64,000 bases of DNA from the NCBI RefSeq assembly GCF_012986595.1, contig NZ_JAAQYM010000002.1:892497-956496 (forward strand). The letters are read 5' to 3'. The notes under the pieces are model-generated. The model saw nothing but the letters and a program-made list of their open reading frames with translations, was not told the origin of the DNA and did no database searches. Both the position numbers and the translations under genes were made by a program. Position 1 is the first letter of the stretch, and the number at the start of each line of letters is the position of its first letter. Below, piece by piece: positions 54,247 to 63,132 of the stretch. This DNA is from Pseudomonas koreensis (GTDB lineage: Bacteria; Pseudomonadota; Gammaproteobacteria; Pseudomonadales; Pseudomonadaceae).

Positions 54247-55024
54247 TCGATTCTTTCCAGCGCGCCATCAGCCGACGCATGGCTTGCCACACAGCGGCTT
54301 TGCGCTGTGGCTCTTCCATTAACAATTCCAGACCGGGGATAGCCCAGGCCAGGCCCAGGCCTTCAATCTGCAATTCACTGTTGAATGCTTCGGCGTCCGC
54401 TTCACCGGCAAAGCGCACTGCCGGCAGGCCGATCAGCCACAGGCAGGCGCAAGGCGCCGCTTCTATTTGCACCGAGAGGAAGCCCTGCACAAAGTCGCGG
54501 GCCGCTTCCGGGCCTTGATCCATGGTGCCGCGGTTCAGCCATGGCCAGCGCACCGGCTCGCCGACGATTTGCGGCGCATCCGGCAGACCGGCGGCGCGCA
54601 GCATGTCTTTGAGCAGCAGATAGGCCGGGTCACGGCTCTGGAACGCTTCGCCTGTGGGTAACTCCACCAGCAGCAGACAAGCCCCGGCGCGCAGCAATTG
54701 CAGGGCGAAACGCGGTGGCGGCACGGGTGCGGGTTTGACGACGACCGGCGCCTCTTCAACCTCTTCCACCGGTTTGGCGCCATTGCGGGTACTGGCAAGC
54801 GACGGACGCGGGACTTCGATTTTCGGCCGCTCGACCGGACGCGCGGCCGGTTGCACCGCCGCTTCGGCCTGCACGACCGGCATCAGCGCCACCTCTGGCT
54901 CGGGCTCGGGCATGTCCAGCAGCTCGGGCCGCGACGGGGCGGCGAAGGGCAATTCGGTGCGCGGCAGCCAGTTGACCACCTGCATGGCGTTCAAATAGGC
55001 GCGGCGGCGGGACTCGATAAGCAA
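54239..55024 (-). CDS. holD: probable DNA polymerase III psi subunit (HolD-like)
   Basis: The 261-residue protein has an N-terminal RRRAYLNAMQVVNWLPR, comparable to the chi-binding start of psi, a long Pro/Glu/Val-rich linker (about residues 35-110) and a globular C-terminal half with PVRWPWLNRGTMDQGPEAAR and CLWLIGLPAV. Position directly before rimI matches holD of E. coli and the P. aeruginosa gene (PA4679) assigned to psi. Automatic annotation may call it TonB because of the linker. I chose a TTG start since a -10-like TAGAAT (minus strand, 55060-55065) lies just upstream; an ATG at 55114 would precede it. Confidence 0.7.
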   Translation of the reverse strand: MLIESRRRAYLNAMQVVNWLPRTELPFAAPSRPELLDMPEPEPEVALMPVVQAEAAVQPAARPVERPKIEVPRPSLASTRNGAKPVEEVEEAPVVVKPAPVPPPRFALQLLRAGACLLLVELPTGEAFQSRDPAYLLLKDMLRAAGLPDAPQIVGEPVRWPWLNRGTMDQGPEAARDFVQGFLSVQIEAAPCACLWLIGLPAVRFAGEADAEAFNSELQIEGLGLAWAIPGLELLMEEPQRKAAVWQAMRRLMARWKESNE

Positions 55025-55217
55025 AGGTCGGCCACTTGTGGATAACTGAAAGTGCGCTGATTCTACCGCCCTTCGCTCAAGATCGCTTGCTGTTGATCGA
55101 TCGTCTTGGGCCACGCGCTTGCCGCAGAAAACGCGACAGCCCGTCCCGAGAGTGAATCGCAGCGTTCATGATGCAGTACAATCGCGGCTTTTAATCGCCA
55201 ACCAGCCGGCCATTCCG

Positions 55218-56501
55218 ATGATCGAACCCAAGCGCGTCTTGCGCGCCCTCGCTGAACACTGGGCACTTCTGGAGCCACTGTGCGAGCACTTCGACCAAGG
55301 CACCCTGAGCCTCAACGAACTGCGCACGCAACTGGCCGCCCAACAACTGGACAGCACGCCGCAGGACATCACCAGCCTGCTCGACGTGTGGATTCGTCTC
55401 GACATTCTGGTCCCCGTGGCGAAAAGCCCGAACCGTTTCGAGCTCAACGCGCAGATCCACGACTTCCTCGCCTACCTGCGCCGCGAGCACCGGCTGGGCC
55501 TGTGCCTGGAGATCGAAGCCTACTTGCGCCACCTCGAACGTCTCGCCGGTTACATTCAGGACGCGTTCGACGTTCGCGACGGCAACGATCTCGCCCGCCA
55601 GCTGCGCTTGCTCGACATGCGCGTGCGCGACGTGCTGAAAAAGCTCGATAACGACGAGCAGGCCCTGGTGGCCGTGGCCGAACGGGCCAAGACCAGCGAC
55701 CGGCAGATCCCGCTGCGCCAGCGTTACGCCGAAGTACTGGCGACCTGGGACGAATACGTCGAGCCGATGATCGACCTGGTGAACGCCGACGGTGCCTTCG
55801 AACAAGGCGTACGCAAGGTCGAAACCGTGCTGCTGAAGATGCTCAGCGAACAGCAGCGGCTCGGTCATCTGGTCGACGACGACATGCTGCTGCGCACCCA
55901 CGCGCGCATCCTCGAAATGCAGACCAGCGCCCAACTGACCCTGCGTCACGCACGCGAACTGCTGCTGCCGCTGCGTGAAGAGGCGCGCCGGCACAACGCC
56001 GTGACCCGTGGCGCCGCGCTGGCGCTTGCGGCGATTCGCCGTAAAGGCATCGATGCCGTGCCGCAAGCGGCAATGCCGCTGTTCACCCGGCCGCAGAGCA
56101 CCTTCCTCGGCAGCGCCAGTCAGGTCGAGGCTTACGTCTACGCCCTGGCGCGTTTCGAGCCGAAACCGGCGCGCTTCCCCAAGGCGCACAAGACGCAGAA
56201 ATCCGGCGACGCGCCACGTGCACCACGCACCGTGCGCGAGATGGTCGAGCGTTGTGAAGAGTCCCTGCCGATGCCGGATCTGATGACCTGGCTGCTGGAG
56301 CAGGAACCGGACGGCGCCACTGACGAATTGCTTTATTGGTTCTCGCGCCTGTCGCGGGAAAAACGCTTCAAGCGCGAGCGTCTGGAACGCCGCGAATACC
56401 ACACTCACGAGCACCAGGTCAGCCTGCGCTCCTTCGCCCTGCTCTCGGCCCGCGACCCTGCCGCCGCCGAGGATTCTGCGAGCATCCCAAATGCATCTTG
56501 A
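55218..56501 (+). CDS. mksF: condensin subunit MksF (kleisin)
   Basis: The 427-residue protein matches the MukF-like kleisin of the MksBEF condensin. It has an N-terminal winged-helix region (RVLRALAEHWALLEPLCEHF), a helical neck and middle (VRDVLKKLDNDEQALVAVAE) and a C-terminal winged helix. It bridges MksB heads and binds MksE. I chose the ATG at MIEPKRVLRA; a -10-like TACAAT lies about 40 bp upstream. MksE begins 11 bp before its stop. Confidence 0.9.
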   Translation: MIEPKRVLRALAEHWALLEPLCEHFDQGTLSLNELRTQLAAQQLDSTPQDITSLLDVWIRLDILVPVAKSPNRFELNAQIHDFLAYLRREHRLGLCLEIEAYLRHLERLAGYIQDAFDVRDGNDLARQLRLLDMRVRDVLKKLDNDEQALVAVAERAKTSDRQIPLRQRYAEVLATWDEYVEPMIDLVNADGAFEQGVRKVETVLLKMLSEQQRLGHLVDDDMLLRTHARILEMQTSAQLTLRHARELLLPLREEARRHNAVTRGAALALAAIRRKGIDAVPQAAMPLFTRPQSTFLGSASQVEAYVYALARFEPKPARFPKAHKTQKSGDAPRAPRTVREMVERCEESLPMPDLMTWLLEQEPDGATDELLYWFSRLSREKRFKRERLERREYHTHEHQVSLRSFALLSARDPAAAEDSASIPNAS

Positions 56502-57192
56502 TCTATCCGAACTGTCCCAACTGGCGCCGATCTTCCGCGAACTGTTCAAGGGCTATCACGTCAGCCGCCGCGACCCGGAACTGTACGCGCAACTGTCGAA
56601 CTTCCAGGATCAATACCGCACGCTGTTCAAGGCGCTGGGGTTCGAGCTGGTCTGCGACACCCGTGGCTTCTACTACTTCGTGCCGGACATGGCCGCTGCG
56701 GCGGTGAACAAGACGGCCCAGCGTCTGGCGCTGTTCACCTTCATCCTTGTCGAGCATCTGGCTGACCAGGGCCGTGACCCGATCGCCGTGCTCGATGGCG
56801 GCAGTCTCGGTCGCGAAGAATTGCCGTCGCTGCTGGATAAATACCGCGACCTGTTCATTCAGGCCGAAGTGCAGACGGTTGAAGAGCTCGAAGAAAAAAT
56901 CATGCGCCGCATGACCCAGCTCGGTTTCGCCGGCGAAGAAAACGGCGTGTACCGCTTCCTTCCGCCAATGCACCGTTTCCTCGACGTGTGCCTGTCGGTG
57001 CAGCAAGACCGCGATCTGGCCGCCAGCGTGCACAGCGTTCTGCCATTGCCGGCCCCGGTGCTGATCGACGAAGCCGCCGAAGCCAAATTCCTCGAGACCG
57101 ACGATCCGCTGGATCTGTCCGAATTTGAAGAAGAAAGCGAAGAAGACGCACTGGCCCGCGCCATTGCCGAAGAACAGGAGTCTGACGCATGA
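56491..57192 (+). CDS. mksE: condensin subunit MksE (KITE)
   Basis: The 233-residue protein corresponds to MukE-like KITE proteins, with two winged-helix parts (LYAQLSNFQDQYRTLFKALG and EELEEKIMRRMTQLGFAGEE) and a very acidic C-terminal tail (LSEFEEESEEDALARAIAEE). It forms a dimer that binds MksF and DNA. Overlaps with mksF (11 bp) and mksB (ATGA) show a single operon. Confidence 0.9.
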   Translation: MHLDLSELSQLAPIFRELFKGYHVSRRDPELYAQLSNFQDQYRTLFKALGFELVCDTRGFYYFVPDMAAAAVNKTAQRLALFTFILVEHLADQGRDPIAVLDGGSLGREELPSLLDKYRDLFIQAEVQTVEELEEKIMRRMTQLGFAGEENGVYRFLPPMHRFLDVCLSVQQDRDLAASVHSVLPLPAPVLIDEAAEAKFLETDDPLDLSEFEEESEEDALARAIAEEQESDA

Positions 57193-60029
57193 GCCAGGAA
57201 CGCTACGGCATCCGCCGCTTTGCCCTTTTGAACACCGCCGGTTACAGCCTCGGCCTGTTCCCGCTGGAAGAACCGCTGTCGGTCTACGGCGCGAACAACC
57301 TCGGTAAATCGGCGTCGATCAACGCCCTGCAGTTTCCGATTCTGGCGCGCATGTCGGACATGAGTTTCGGCAAATACAGTCTGGAACAATCGCGGCGCTT
57401 CTACTTCGCCTCCGACACCAGCTACATCCTCGTCGAAGTGAACCTGCCGCACGGTCCGCACGTGATCGGCGTGGTCGGTCGCGGCCCGGGTGGTGGTTTC
57501 GGTCACCAGTTCTTCGCCTATGCCGGCAAGCTCGACCTGGCCCATTACCAGAAGAACGACACCTGCCTGCGCCAGAAAGAGCTGTTCAGCAACCTTGAGA
57601 AAGAAGGCCTGAAAGCCTACGAGCTCAAGCCGGACGAACTGCGGCGCTTGCTGGTCGGCGGTCACACCTCGATCCCGCTGGACCTGACGCTGATCCCGCT
57701 GCGCTCCACCAGCGAGCAGAGCCTGAAGACCTTCCGCGCGCTGTTCATCAACCTGCTGCACATGCGCGAAATCACTGCGGCCAAGTTGAAACAACTGTTT
57801 CTCGATGCCTTCGAGCACAGCCTGCGTTCCGGCAGCGTCGATTACATCGCCGCGTGCGAAGAAGCCTTCCGCGACGTGCGCCGCATGGAGCAGGACTACA
57901 ACTCGCTGGTCGCTGCCGGCCCACTGGTCGAAGCCTTGGCCAATGGCGTGAAACAGCGCGACGTGCTACGCGGCAAACTGCATCGCCTGTCGCCGCTGCT
58001 CGACTCGTTGCTCGGCACTTGGTCGGACTACGCCAGTGCGCGCAAGGAAGAGCTGACCATTCAGGCCGAGCACTACCGTCGCGAGCAGGACGATCTGCAA
58101 AACGATCAACGCGGCGGCACGCAGGAGCTGATGCGTCTGGAGCGGGAAATCTCCGGCATCCAGCGCTGGCTCGGCGAGTTGTCGGTGCTGAAGAACCGCT
58201 TCGCGCTGGTCGATGACGTCAAAGTGCTGGAGCAACAATTGCTCGCGGCCAAGGACGCCCACGACGAACTGGCCGGTGCGCTGGCACAGTCCCGTCAGTT
58301 CAGCGCCGAGGATCTGGAAGAGCGTCTGCGCGATCTGGAAAAACGCCTGAAGTCGGTGAAACAGCAACTCGATCACGCGGACAACAACAGCTACGCCCGT
58401 CTGCGCGAAGAGTTCTCGCAGCAGGACGTCGAACGCCTGATGCGCCTGTTCAACAGTGCGCTGTTCAGCCTGCCGCTGGGCGAACATGGCATCACCCTCG
58501 ACGAGGATGGCCAGTGGGTCAAATCGGTCGAGCTGATCCTTGATGGCTTCAAGGGCGAGCGTTTCGAAGTGCCGGGCCTGTCGATCGACATCTCGCACAT
58601 CGAGCCGCCGGCTCTGCAAGCGCTGGCCGATCGCGCCGCACTGCGCGACCAGAAAGAGCGTCTGGAAAAAGAACTCAAGCAACTCAAGACCCAACAGGCT
58701 GTGGCCGCCGACCGCGCCGCGAGCAAGACCCAGACCGAAGCGCTGTACCAGCAAGTGCTCGACGCGCAGAAAGCCCTGGAAGACTTCCGTCGCACCCAGA
58801 CCCTGAGCGCCGAAGAAGGCGACAAGCTCGAGCAACTGGCGCAGATGGAAGCCGCGCAAGACGAACTCAAGCGCTCCAGCGATGCGTTCACCGAGCGCGT
58901 CCAGCAACTGTCGGCGAAGCTGCAACTGGTCGGCCGGCAGATCGCCGACATGGAAGCCAAGCAACGCACCCTCGACGACGCGCTGCGCCGTCGTCAGCTG
59001 CTGCCGGCGGACCTGCCGTTCGGTACGCCGTTCATGGATCCGGTCGACGATTCGATGGACAACCTGCTGCCGCTGCTCAACGACTATCAGGACAGCTGGC
59101 AAGGCCTGCTGCGCGCCGACGGTCAGATCGAAGCGCTGTACGCACAGGTGCGCCTCAAAGGCGTGGCCAAGTTCGACAGCGAAGACGATATGGAGCGCCG
59201 TCTGTCACTGCTGATCAACGCTTACGCGCACCGTACCGATGAGGCGCTGACGCTGGGCAAAGCCCGCCGCGCGGCCGTCACCGACATCGCCCGAACCCTG
59301 CGCAACATCCGCAGCGACTACGACAGCCTCGAGCATCAACTGGCGCTGTTCAACCGCGAGATCAACAAGCGTCAGGTCTCCAACCTGCAGAGCTTCCGCA
59401 TCGTCCTGGCGCCGAACAAGGAAGCGCTCAAGCACATCGACCAGATCATCCACAGCGCCGGCCAGTACGAAGAAGGCGAAACCCTGTCGGTGTTCGATCT
59501 GAGCCAGAGCGCCGAGCAGGACAACAAGAACGAAGAGGCCAAGGAATATCTGGCACGGCTGGTGGCGGCGAACCACAACCAGCTCGGCCTCAAGGACTTG
59601 TTCGAACTGGCGTTCGAGATCACCAAGGTCAATGGTCAGCCGGTGATCCACACCGACATCGACGGCGCGGCCTCCAACGGCACCACCATGACCATCAAGG
59701 CGCTGACCAACATGTATTTGTTGCTGCACTTGATGGACCGTGATCTGGCCGGTCGCGTGCGCCTGCCGTACTACCTCGACGAGGCGGCAGACATCGACGA
59801 GAAGAACCAGGCTGCGCTGCTGGAAACCAGTCTGCAACTGGGCTTCGTGCCGATTCTGGCAAGTGTGAAGCCGCAGGTCTGCGCCAGTGTCGCCATCGAC
59901 CTGGAAGGCGGCAGCGGCCCGGCGGGCATCTACATCGACGAGGCGGACTGGAAATACATCCGTCGCCACGATGCGGTGAAAGCCACCGTCAATGTTGAAG
60001 CGGATGAACCGGAGCTGGATGAGGTTTGA
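57189..60029 (+). CDS. mksB: condensin subunit MksB (SMC-like ATPase)
   Basis: The 946-residue protein has an N-terminal head with Walker A GANNLGKS (34-41), two long coiled-coil stretches (about 270-420 and 490-640) around a short hinge, and a C-terminal head with Walker B-like LPYYLDEAADID near residues 857-868. It is shorter than MukB, as usual for MksB. The complex organises the chromosome and can load DNA loops. There is no mksG after it; a terminator follows 20 bp behind the stop. Confidence 0.92.
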   Translation: MSQERYGIRRFALLNTAGYSLGLFPLEEPLSVYGANNLGKSASINALQFPILARMSDMSFGKYSLEQSRRFYFASDTSYILVEVNLPHGPHVIGVVGRGPGGGFGHQFFAYAGKLDLAHYQKNDTCLRQKELFSNLEKEGLKAYELKPDELRRLLVGGHTSIPLDLTLIPLRSTSEQSLKTFRALFINLLHMREITAAKLKQLFLDAFEHSLRSGSVDYIAACEEAFRDVRRMEQDYNSLVAAGPLVEALANGVKQRDVLRGKLHRLSPLLDSLLGTWSDYASARKEELTIQAEHYRREQDDLQNDQRGGTQELMRLEREISGIQRWLGELSVLKNRFALVDDVKVLEQQLLAAKDAHDELAGALAQSRQFSAEDLEERLRDLEKRLKSVKQQLDHADNNSYARLREEFSQQDVERLMRLFNSALFSLPLGEHGITLDEDGQWVKSVELILDGFKGERFEVPGLSIDISHIEPPALQALADRAALRDQKERLEKELKQLKTQQAVAADRAASKTQTEALYQQVLDAQKALEDFRRTQTLSAEEGDKLEQLAQMEAAQDELKRSSDAFTERVQQLSAKLQLVGRQIADMEAKQRTLDDALRRRQLLPADLPFGTPFMDPVDDSMDNLLPLLNDYQDSWQGLLRADGQIEALYAQVRLKGVAKFDSEDDMERRLSLLINAYAHRTDEALTLGKARRAAVTDIARTLRNIRSDYDSLEHQLALFNREINKRQVSNLQSFRIVLAPNKEALKHIDQIIHSAGQYEEGETLSVFDLSQSAEQDNKNEEAKEYLARLVAANHNQLGLKDLFELAFEITKVNGQPVIHTDIDGAASNGTTMTIKALTNMYLLLHLMDRDLAGRVRLPYYLDEAADIDEKNQAALLETSLQLGFVPILASVKPQVCASVAIDLEGGSGPAGIYIDEADWKYIRRHDAVKATVNVEADEPELDEV

Positions 60030-60053
60030 TCGGCGTTAACTGAAGACAATAAA

Positions 60054-60089
60054 AAGGGCCGCGATCTGATGGGATCGCGGCCCTTTTTT
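60054..60089 (+). terminator. rho-independent terminator after mksB
   Basis: GGGCCGCGATC and GATCGCGGCCC form an 11-bp perfect stem, preceded by AAAAA and followed by TTTTTT. Confidence 0.92.
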
Positions 60090-60122
60090 ATGGCTTGGGG
60101 TTTGTGTTGATTTTACGGGCCC

Positions 60123-60190
60123 TATCGCGAGCAGGCTCACTCCTACAGATGGAATGCGTTCCCTTGTAGGAGTGAGCCTGCTCGCGATGG
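60123..60190. repeat. REP pair, family B, inverted order
   Basis: TATCGCGAGCAGGCTCACTC and its inverted partner GAGTGAGCCTGCTCGCGAT enclose 16 bp. The arms run in the opposite order to the other family B pairs, with the CTACA ends facing inward. Confidence 0.85.
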
Positions 60191-60212
60191 CGTCCTTACA
60201 GACGCCGCAAGG

Positions 60213-62516
60213 TTACTTACCGAGCGGAATCTTCGGCGCCCACGTCAGCCACTCATCCTCGAACTTGTCGAACAGCGGGAACGTCTGCTCAGCCCGCGCC
60301 GGGTTGCCCATGCGTTCACCGTCCGGCGTGGCGAAGGCAATGCCGCCCTGAATCGCCGTCTCCAGCGACTCCGTGCGTACCGTCAGGCCATTGAACAAGC
60401 CGATGTCGAAACCGACACCACTGGTGTTCCAGAAACGGCTGCCACTGCGCACCAGCGGCGCGTATTTCGGCTCGATCAAAATGTGCACCAGCACCCGGTC
60501 AGCGGTCTGGCCCAGTTCATAACCCGTGACCTTGCCCACGGTGATTTCGCGGTAGGTCACCGGCACGCCAGGTTTCAGCGAACCACGGCGAGCCGCGCTC
60601 AGTACCAGACTCAAACCGGCCTCTTGCTTGACCACCTCAGGTGGATTGGCCAGCGCAACGAAGTTCTTTTGCGGGCCAAGATTCTTTGCCGCCGGCAGCA
60701 CTTCCAGATACTGACCGGTGACCAGGGTTTCCAGGTTCTGGGTCTTGATCAGTCCCAACTCAGGCTTCACCACCCAGAACTGACTGCCGACCCGCGCAAT
60801 CTTCTCCGGCACTTCAGTGATCCGCGCGGTGATCATCACCGATTGCAGATCGTCGGTCAGGTCGACGTCTTCAATCTTGCCGACGTCCAGCCCTTTGAAA
60901 CGAATCGGCGTACCTGGGCGCAAGCCATCGGCGCGGTCGACCTTGATCGTCACCAGCGTGCCTTTCTGGTTGGCCTCATCATGGTTGGCGAACAGTCGGA
61001 AACGCGGAATACGCTTTTGCAACGGCGCCTTGGCTTGTGGCGTTTCGAACGCGATACCGCCAGCCATCAGCGTCTGCAGTGACTCGCTTTTTACTTGAAT
61101 CCCGCCGGTCAATCCCCCGGTAAGCGTGATGCCGCTGACGTTCCAGAAGCGCGTCGACGCGTTGACCAGGTTTTCGTATTCCTTCTCGATATGAACGCCG
61201 ATGACAATCTGCTTTTTGGTCTTGGAGAACTGATAGCTCTGCACCGAGCCGACCTTGACCTGTTTATACAGAATCGGGCTGCCGACTTCGATCGAACCCA
61301 GAACGTCGGTGAACAACACCAGGTGCAAGCCCGGGGAACGCAGATCCAATGGCGGGGCTTTTGGCCGGGCCTCGAACTCGCGCTTCGGCGCGGCCCCCTT
61401 GTCACCGGGGCGTACGGCGATGTAGTTGCCTTTCACCAATGCTTCGAGCCCGGTAATACCGGCCAGGGAAATCGACGGTTTGACCACCCAGAATTGCGTA
61501 CCGTCGACCAGATAGTCTTCGGCCAGAGGATCAAGGGTGAGCTCGGCCGTGGCGCTGTTCAGGTCCGGATCGATTTTCAACGCTTTCAGGTTGCCGACTT
61601 GAATGCCCTTGTACATCACCGGCGTACGGCCGGCCTGCAGGCCTTCGAAGTCGCTGAGTTTGACCTTGACCCGAATGCCGGCCGCAGCCGCGTCGAAATC
61701 TTCATACAGGCGGAACGGCAGGCTTGGATCAGTCGGCGGACTGTCCTTGCGGTTCTCCGGTGTGGCAAAGGCGATACCGCCGGCAACGATACTCGCCAGG
61801 GATTCACTGCGGACTTTCACCCCGGACAGGTTGGCATCGATGCTGATGCCGCTGGCGTTCCAGAAACGCGTGTGTTTGCGCACCAGTTTGGCGTAGGTCG
61901 GCTCGATGAACACTTTGAGCTCAACGGTGCTCTGGTCTTCGGAGAGCACGTAGCTTTTGATCTGGCCAACCTTGATCTGCTTGTAGAACACCGGGCTGCC
62001 ACGGTTCAGCGAACCCAGGCGATCGGCCTTGATGGTCAGGTGCAGACCCGGCTTGGAATCCGACAGCGGCGGCTCTTCGGCCAGCGCTTTGAACTTGCGG
62101 GTCGGCTCGCCTTCTCCGGGGCTGATGGCGACGTAGTTACCCGAAACCAAGGTTTCCAGACCGGTGATACCGGCCAGGGTCACGCTCGGCTTCACCAGCC
62201 AGAAACGCGTGCTGGTCTTGAGGTATTGTTCGACGTCCTTGTTCATCTCGACGGTGGCGATCACCCCTTTGGAGTTGCCTTCGTCGTCGAGCTTCAGCGT
62301 CTTCACCTTACCGACCGACATGCCTTTGTACATGACCTCGGTCTTGTTGGCCTGGATGCCCTCACCGCTTTCGAAGCGCACCTGAATCTCGATGCCGGTT
62401 TCGTTATAGGCACGCCAGCCGAGCCACCCGCCGATGATCAGGGCGATCAGGGGCAGGACCCAAATGGCAGACCAGTTCGAGGCCGGTCGGGTTTTCGCTA
62501 CAGGCAGATCAGTCAT
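60213..62516 (-). CDS. pqiB: MCE-domain lipid transport protein (PqiB/LetB family, six MCE repeats)
   Basis: The 767-residue protein has one N-terminal membrane helix (ALIIGGWLGWRAY, about 19-34) and then six MCE domains in the periplasm. Each has a core such as KTEVMYKGMSVGKVKTLKL, GSPVFYKQIKVGQIKSYVL, RTPVMYKGIQVGNLKALKI, SPILYKQVKVGSVQSYQF, TPIRFKGLDVGKIEDVDL and VPVTYREITVGKVTGYEL. E. coli PqiB has three and LetB seven, so this form lies between. Stacked MCE rings form a lipid tunnel between the membranes. It overlaps the upstream LetA-like gene by 8 bp. Confidence 0.9.
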   Translation of the reverse strand: MTDLPVAKTRPASNWSAIWVLPLIALIIGGWLGWRAYNETGIEIQVRFESGEGIQANKTEVMYKGMSVGKVKTLKLDDEGNSKGVIATVEMNKDVEQYLKTSTRFWLVKPSVTLAGITGLETLVSGNYVAISPGEGEPTRKFKALAEEPPLSDSKPGLHLTIKADRLGSLNRGSPVFYKQIKVGQIKSYVLSEDQSTVELKVFIEPTYAKLVRKHTRFWNASGISIDANLSGVKVRSESLASIVAGGIAFATPENRKDSPPTDPSLPFRLYEDFDAAAAGIRVKVKLSDFEGLQAGRTPVMYKGIQVGNLKALKIDPDLNSATAELTLDPLAEDYLVDGTQFWVVKPSISLAGITGLEALVKGNYIAVRPGDKGAAPKREFEARPKAPPLDLRSPGLHLVLFTDVLGSIEVGSPILYKQVKVGSVQSYQFSKTKKQIVIGVHIEKEYENLVNASTRFWNVSGITLTGGLTGGIQVKSESLQTLMAGGIAFETPQAKAPLQKRIPRFRLFANHDEANQKGTLVTIKVDRADGLRPGTPIRFKGLDVGKIEDVDLTDDLQSVMITARITEVPEKIARVGSQFWVVKPELGLIKTQNLETLVTGQYLEVLPAAKNLGPQKNFVALANPPEVVKQEAGLSLVLSAARRGSLKPGVPVTYREITVGKVTGYELGQTADRVLVHILIEPKYAPLVRSGSRFWNTSGVGFDIGLFNGLTVRTESLETAIQGGIAFATPDGERMGNPARAEQTFPLFDKFEDEWLTWAPKIPLGK

Positions 62517-63132
62517 GGTCGTCGTCCGACTCCGTGTTATCCCAAATCAGTCGGGGATCGAAAGTTACTGCGGCAAGCATCGTCAGAATCACCACACTGG
62601 CGAAGGCGATGGCGCCAAGGTTGGCTTCGACACTGGCAAGCCGGCCGAAGTTGACGACCGCCACCAGAATGGCGATCACAAAGATATCGAGCATCGACCA
62701 GCGTCCGATGAACTCAATGAAGCGGTACATCCAGATGCGCTGCCGTGCAGACAATGGCTGGCGTCGCTGCACCGAAAACAGCAGCAGCGCGATGCCCACC
62801 AGTTTGAAGGTTGGCACCAGAATACTGGCGATGAACACCACGGCGGCGATCGGGATCATGCCGTGCTGCACCAGCTGGATCACGCCGGACATGATCGTGC
62901 TCGGATCGCCCTGCCCCAGTGAACTGACGGTCATGATCGGCAGCACGTTGGCCGGAATGTAGATAATCGCCGCGGTGATCAGCAGTGCCCAGGTTCGAGC
63001 GAGGCTGTTCGGCCGGCGGGCATGCACCAGCGCTCCGCAGCGCGTGCAGGTTTGCTCGTCGGTGTCCGCGTCCTGCCTGTTCAACTCGTGGCATTCGGTA
63101 CAGATCAGAATGCCCGCATCAATCGCCCGCAT
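62509..63132 (-). CDS. PqiA/LetA-like membrane protein, half 2
   Basis: The 207-residue protein has a zinc ribbon (C11, C14, C29, C32: CTECHELNRQ and CTRCGALVHARRPNSL) followed by about four membrane segments (ALLITAAIIYIPANVLPIMT and VFIASILVPTFKLVGIALLL among them). It equals the second half of E. coli LetA (YebS) and PqiA, which carry two such units in one chain. It gates lipid flow to the MCE protein encoded next. It overlaps both neighbours, by 8 and 14 bp. Confidence 0.88.
   Translation of the reverse strand: MRAIDAGILICTECHELNRQDADTDEQTCTRCGALVHARRPNSLARTWALLITAAIIYIPANVLPIMTVSSLGQGDPSTIMSGVIQLVQHGMIPIAAVVFIASILVPTFKLVGIALLLFSVQRRQPLSARQRIWMYRFIEFIGRWSMLDIFVIAILVAVVNFGRLASVEANLGAIAFASVVILTMLAAVTFDPRLIWDNTESDDDHD

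Noticed and set aside
54239..55114. TonB energy transducer
   Set aside because: There is a Pro/Glu-rich linker but no N-terminal membrane anchor and no TonB C-terminal domain; the rimI neighbourhood favours psi.
55191..56549. 452-codon minus-strand frame opposite mksF
   Set aside because: mksF on the plus strand has recognisable winged-helix and kleisin pattern and operon overlaps; the opposite frame has none.
55218..60029. Wadjet (JetABCD) defence system
   Set aside because: JetD/MksG is absent next to the operon and gene order and context match the housekeeping Pseudomonas MksBEF.
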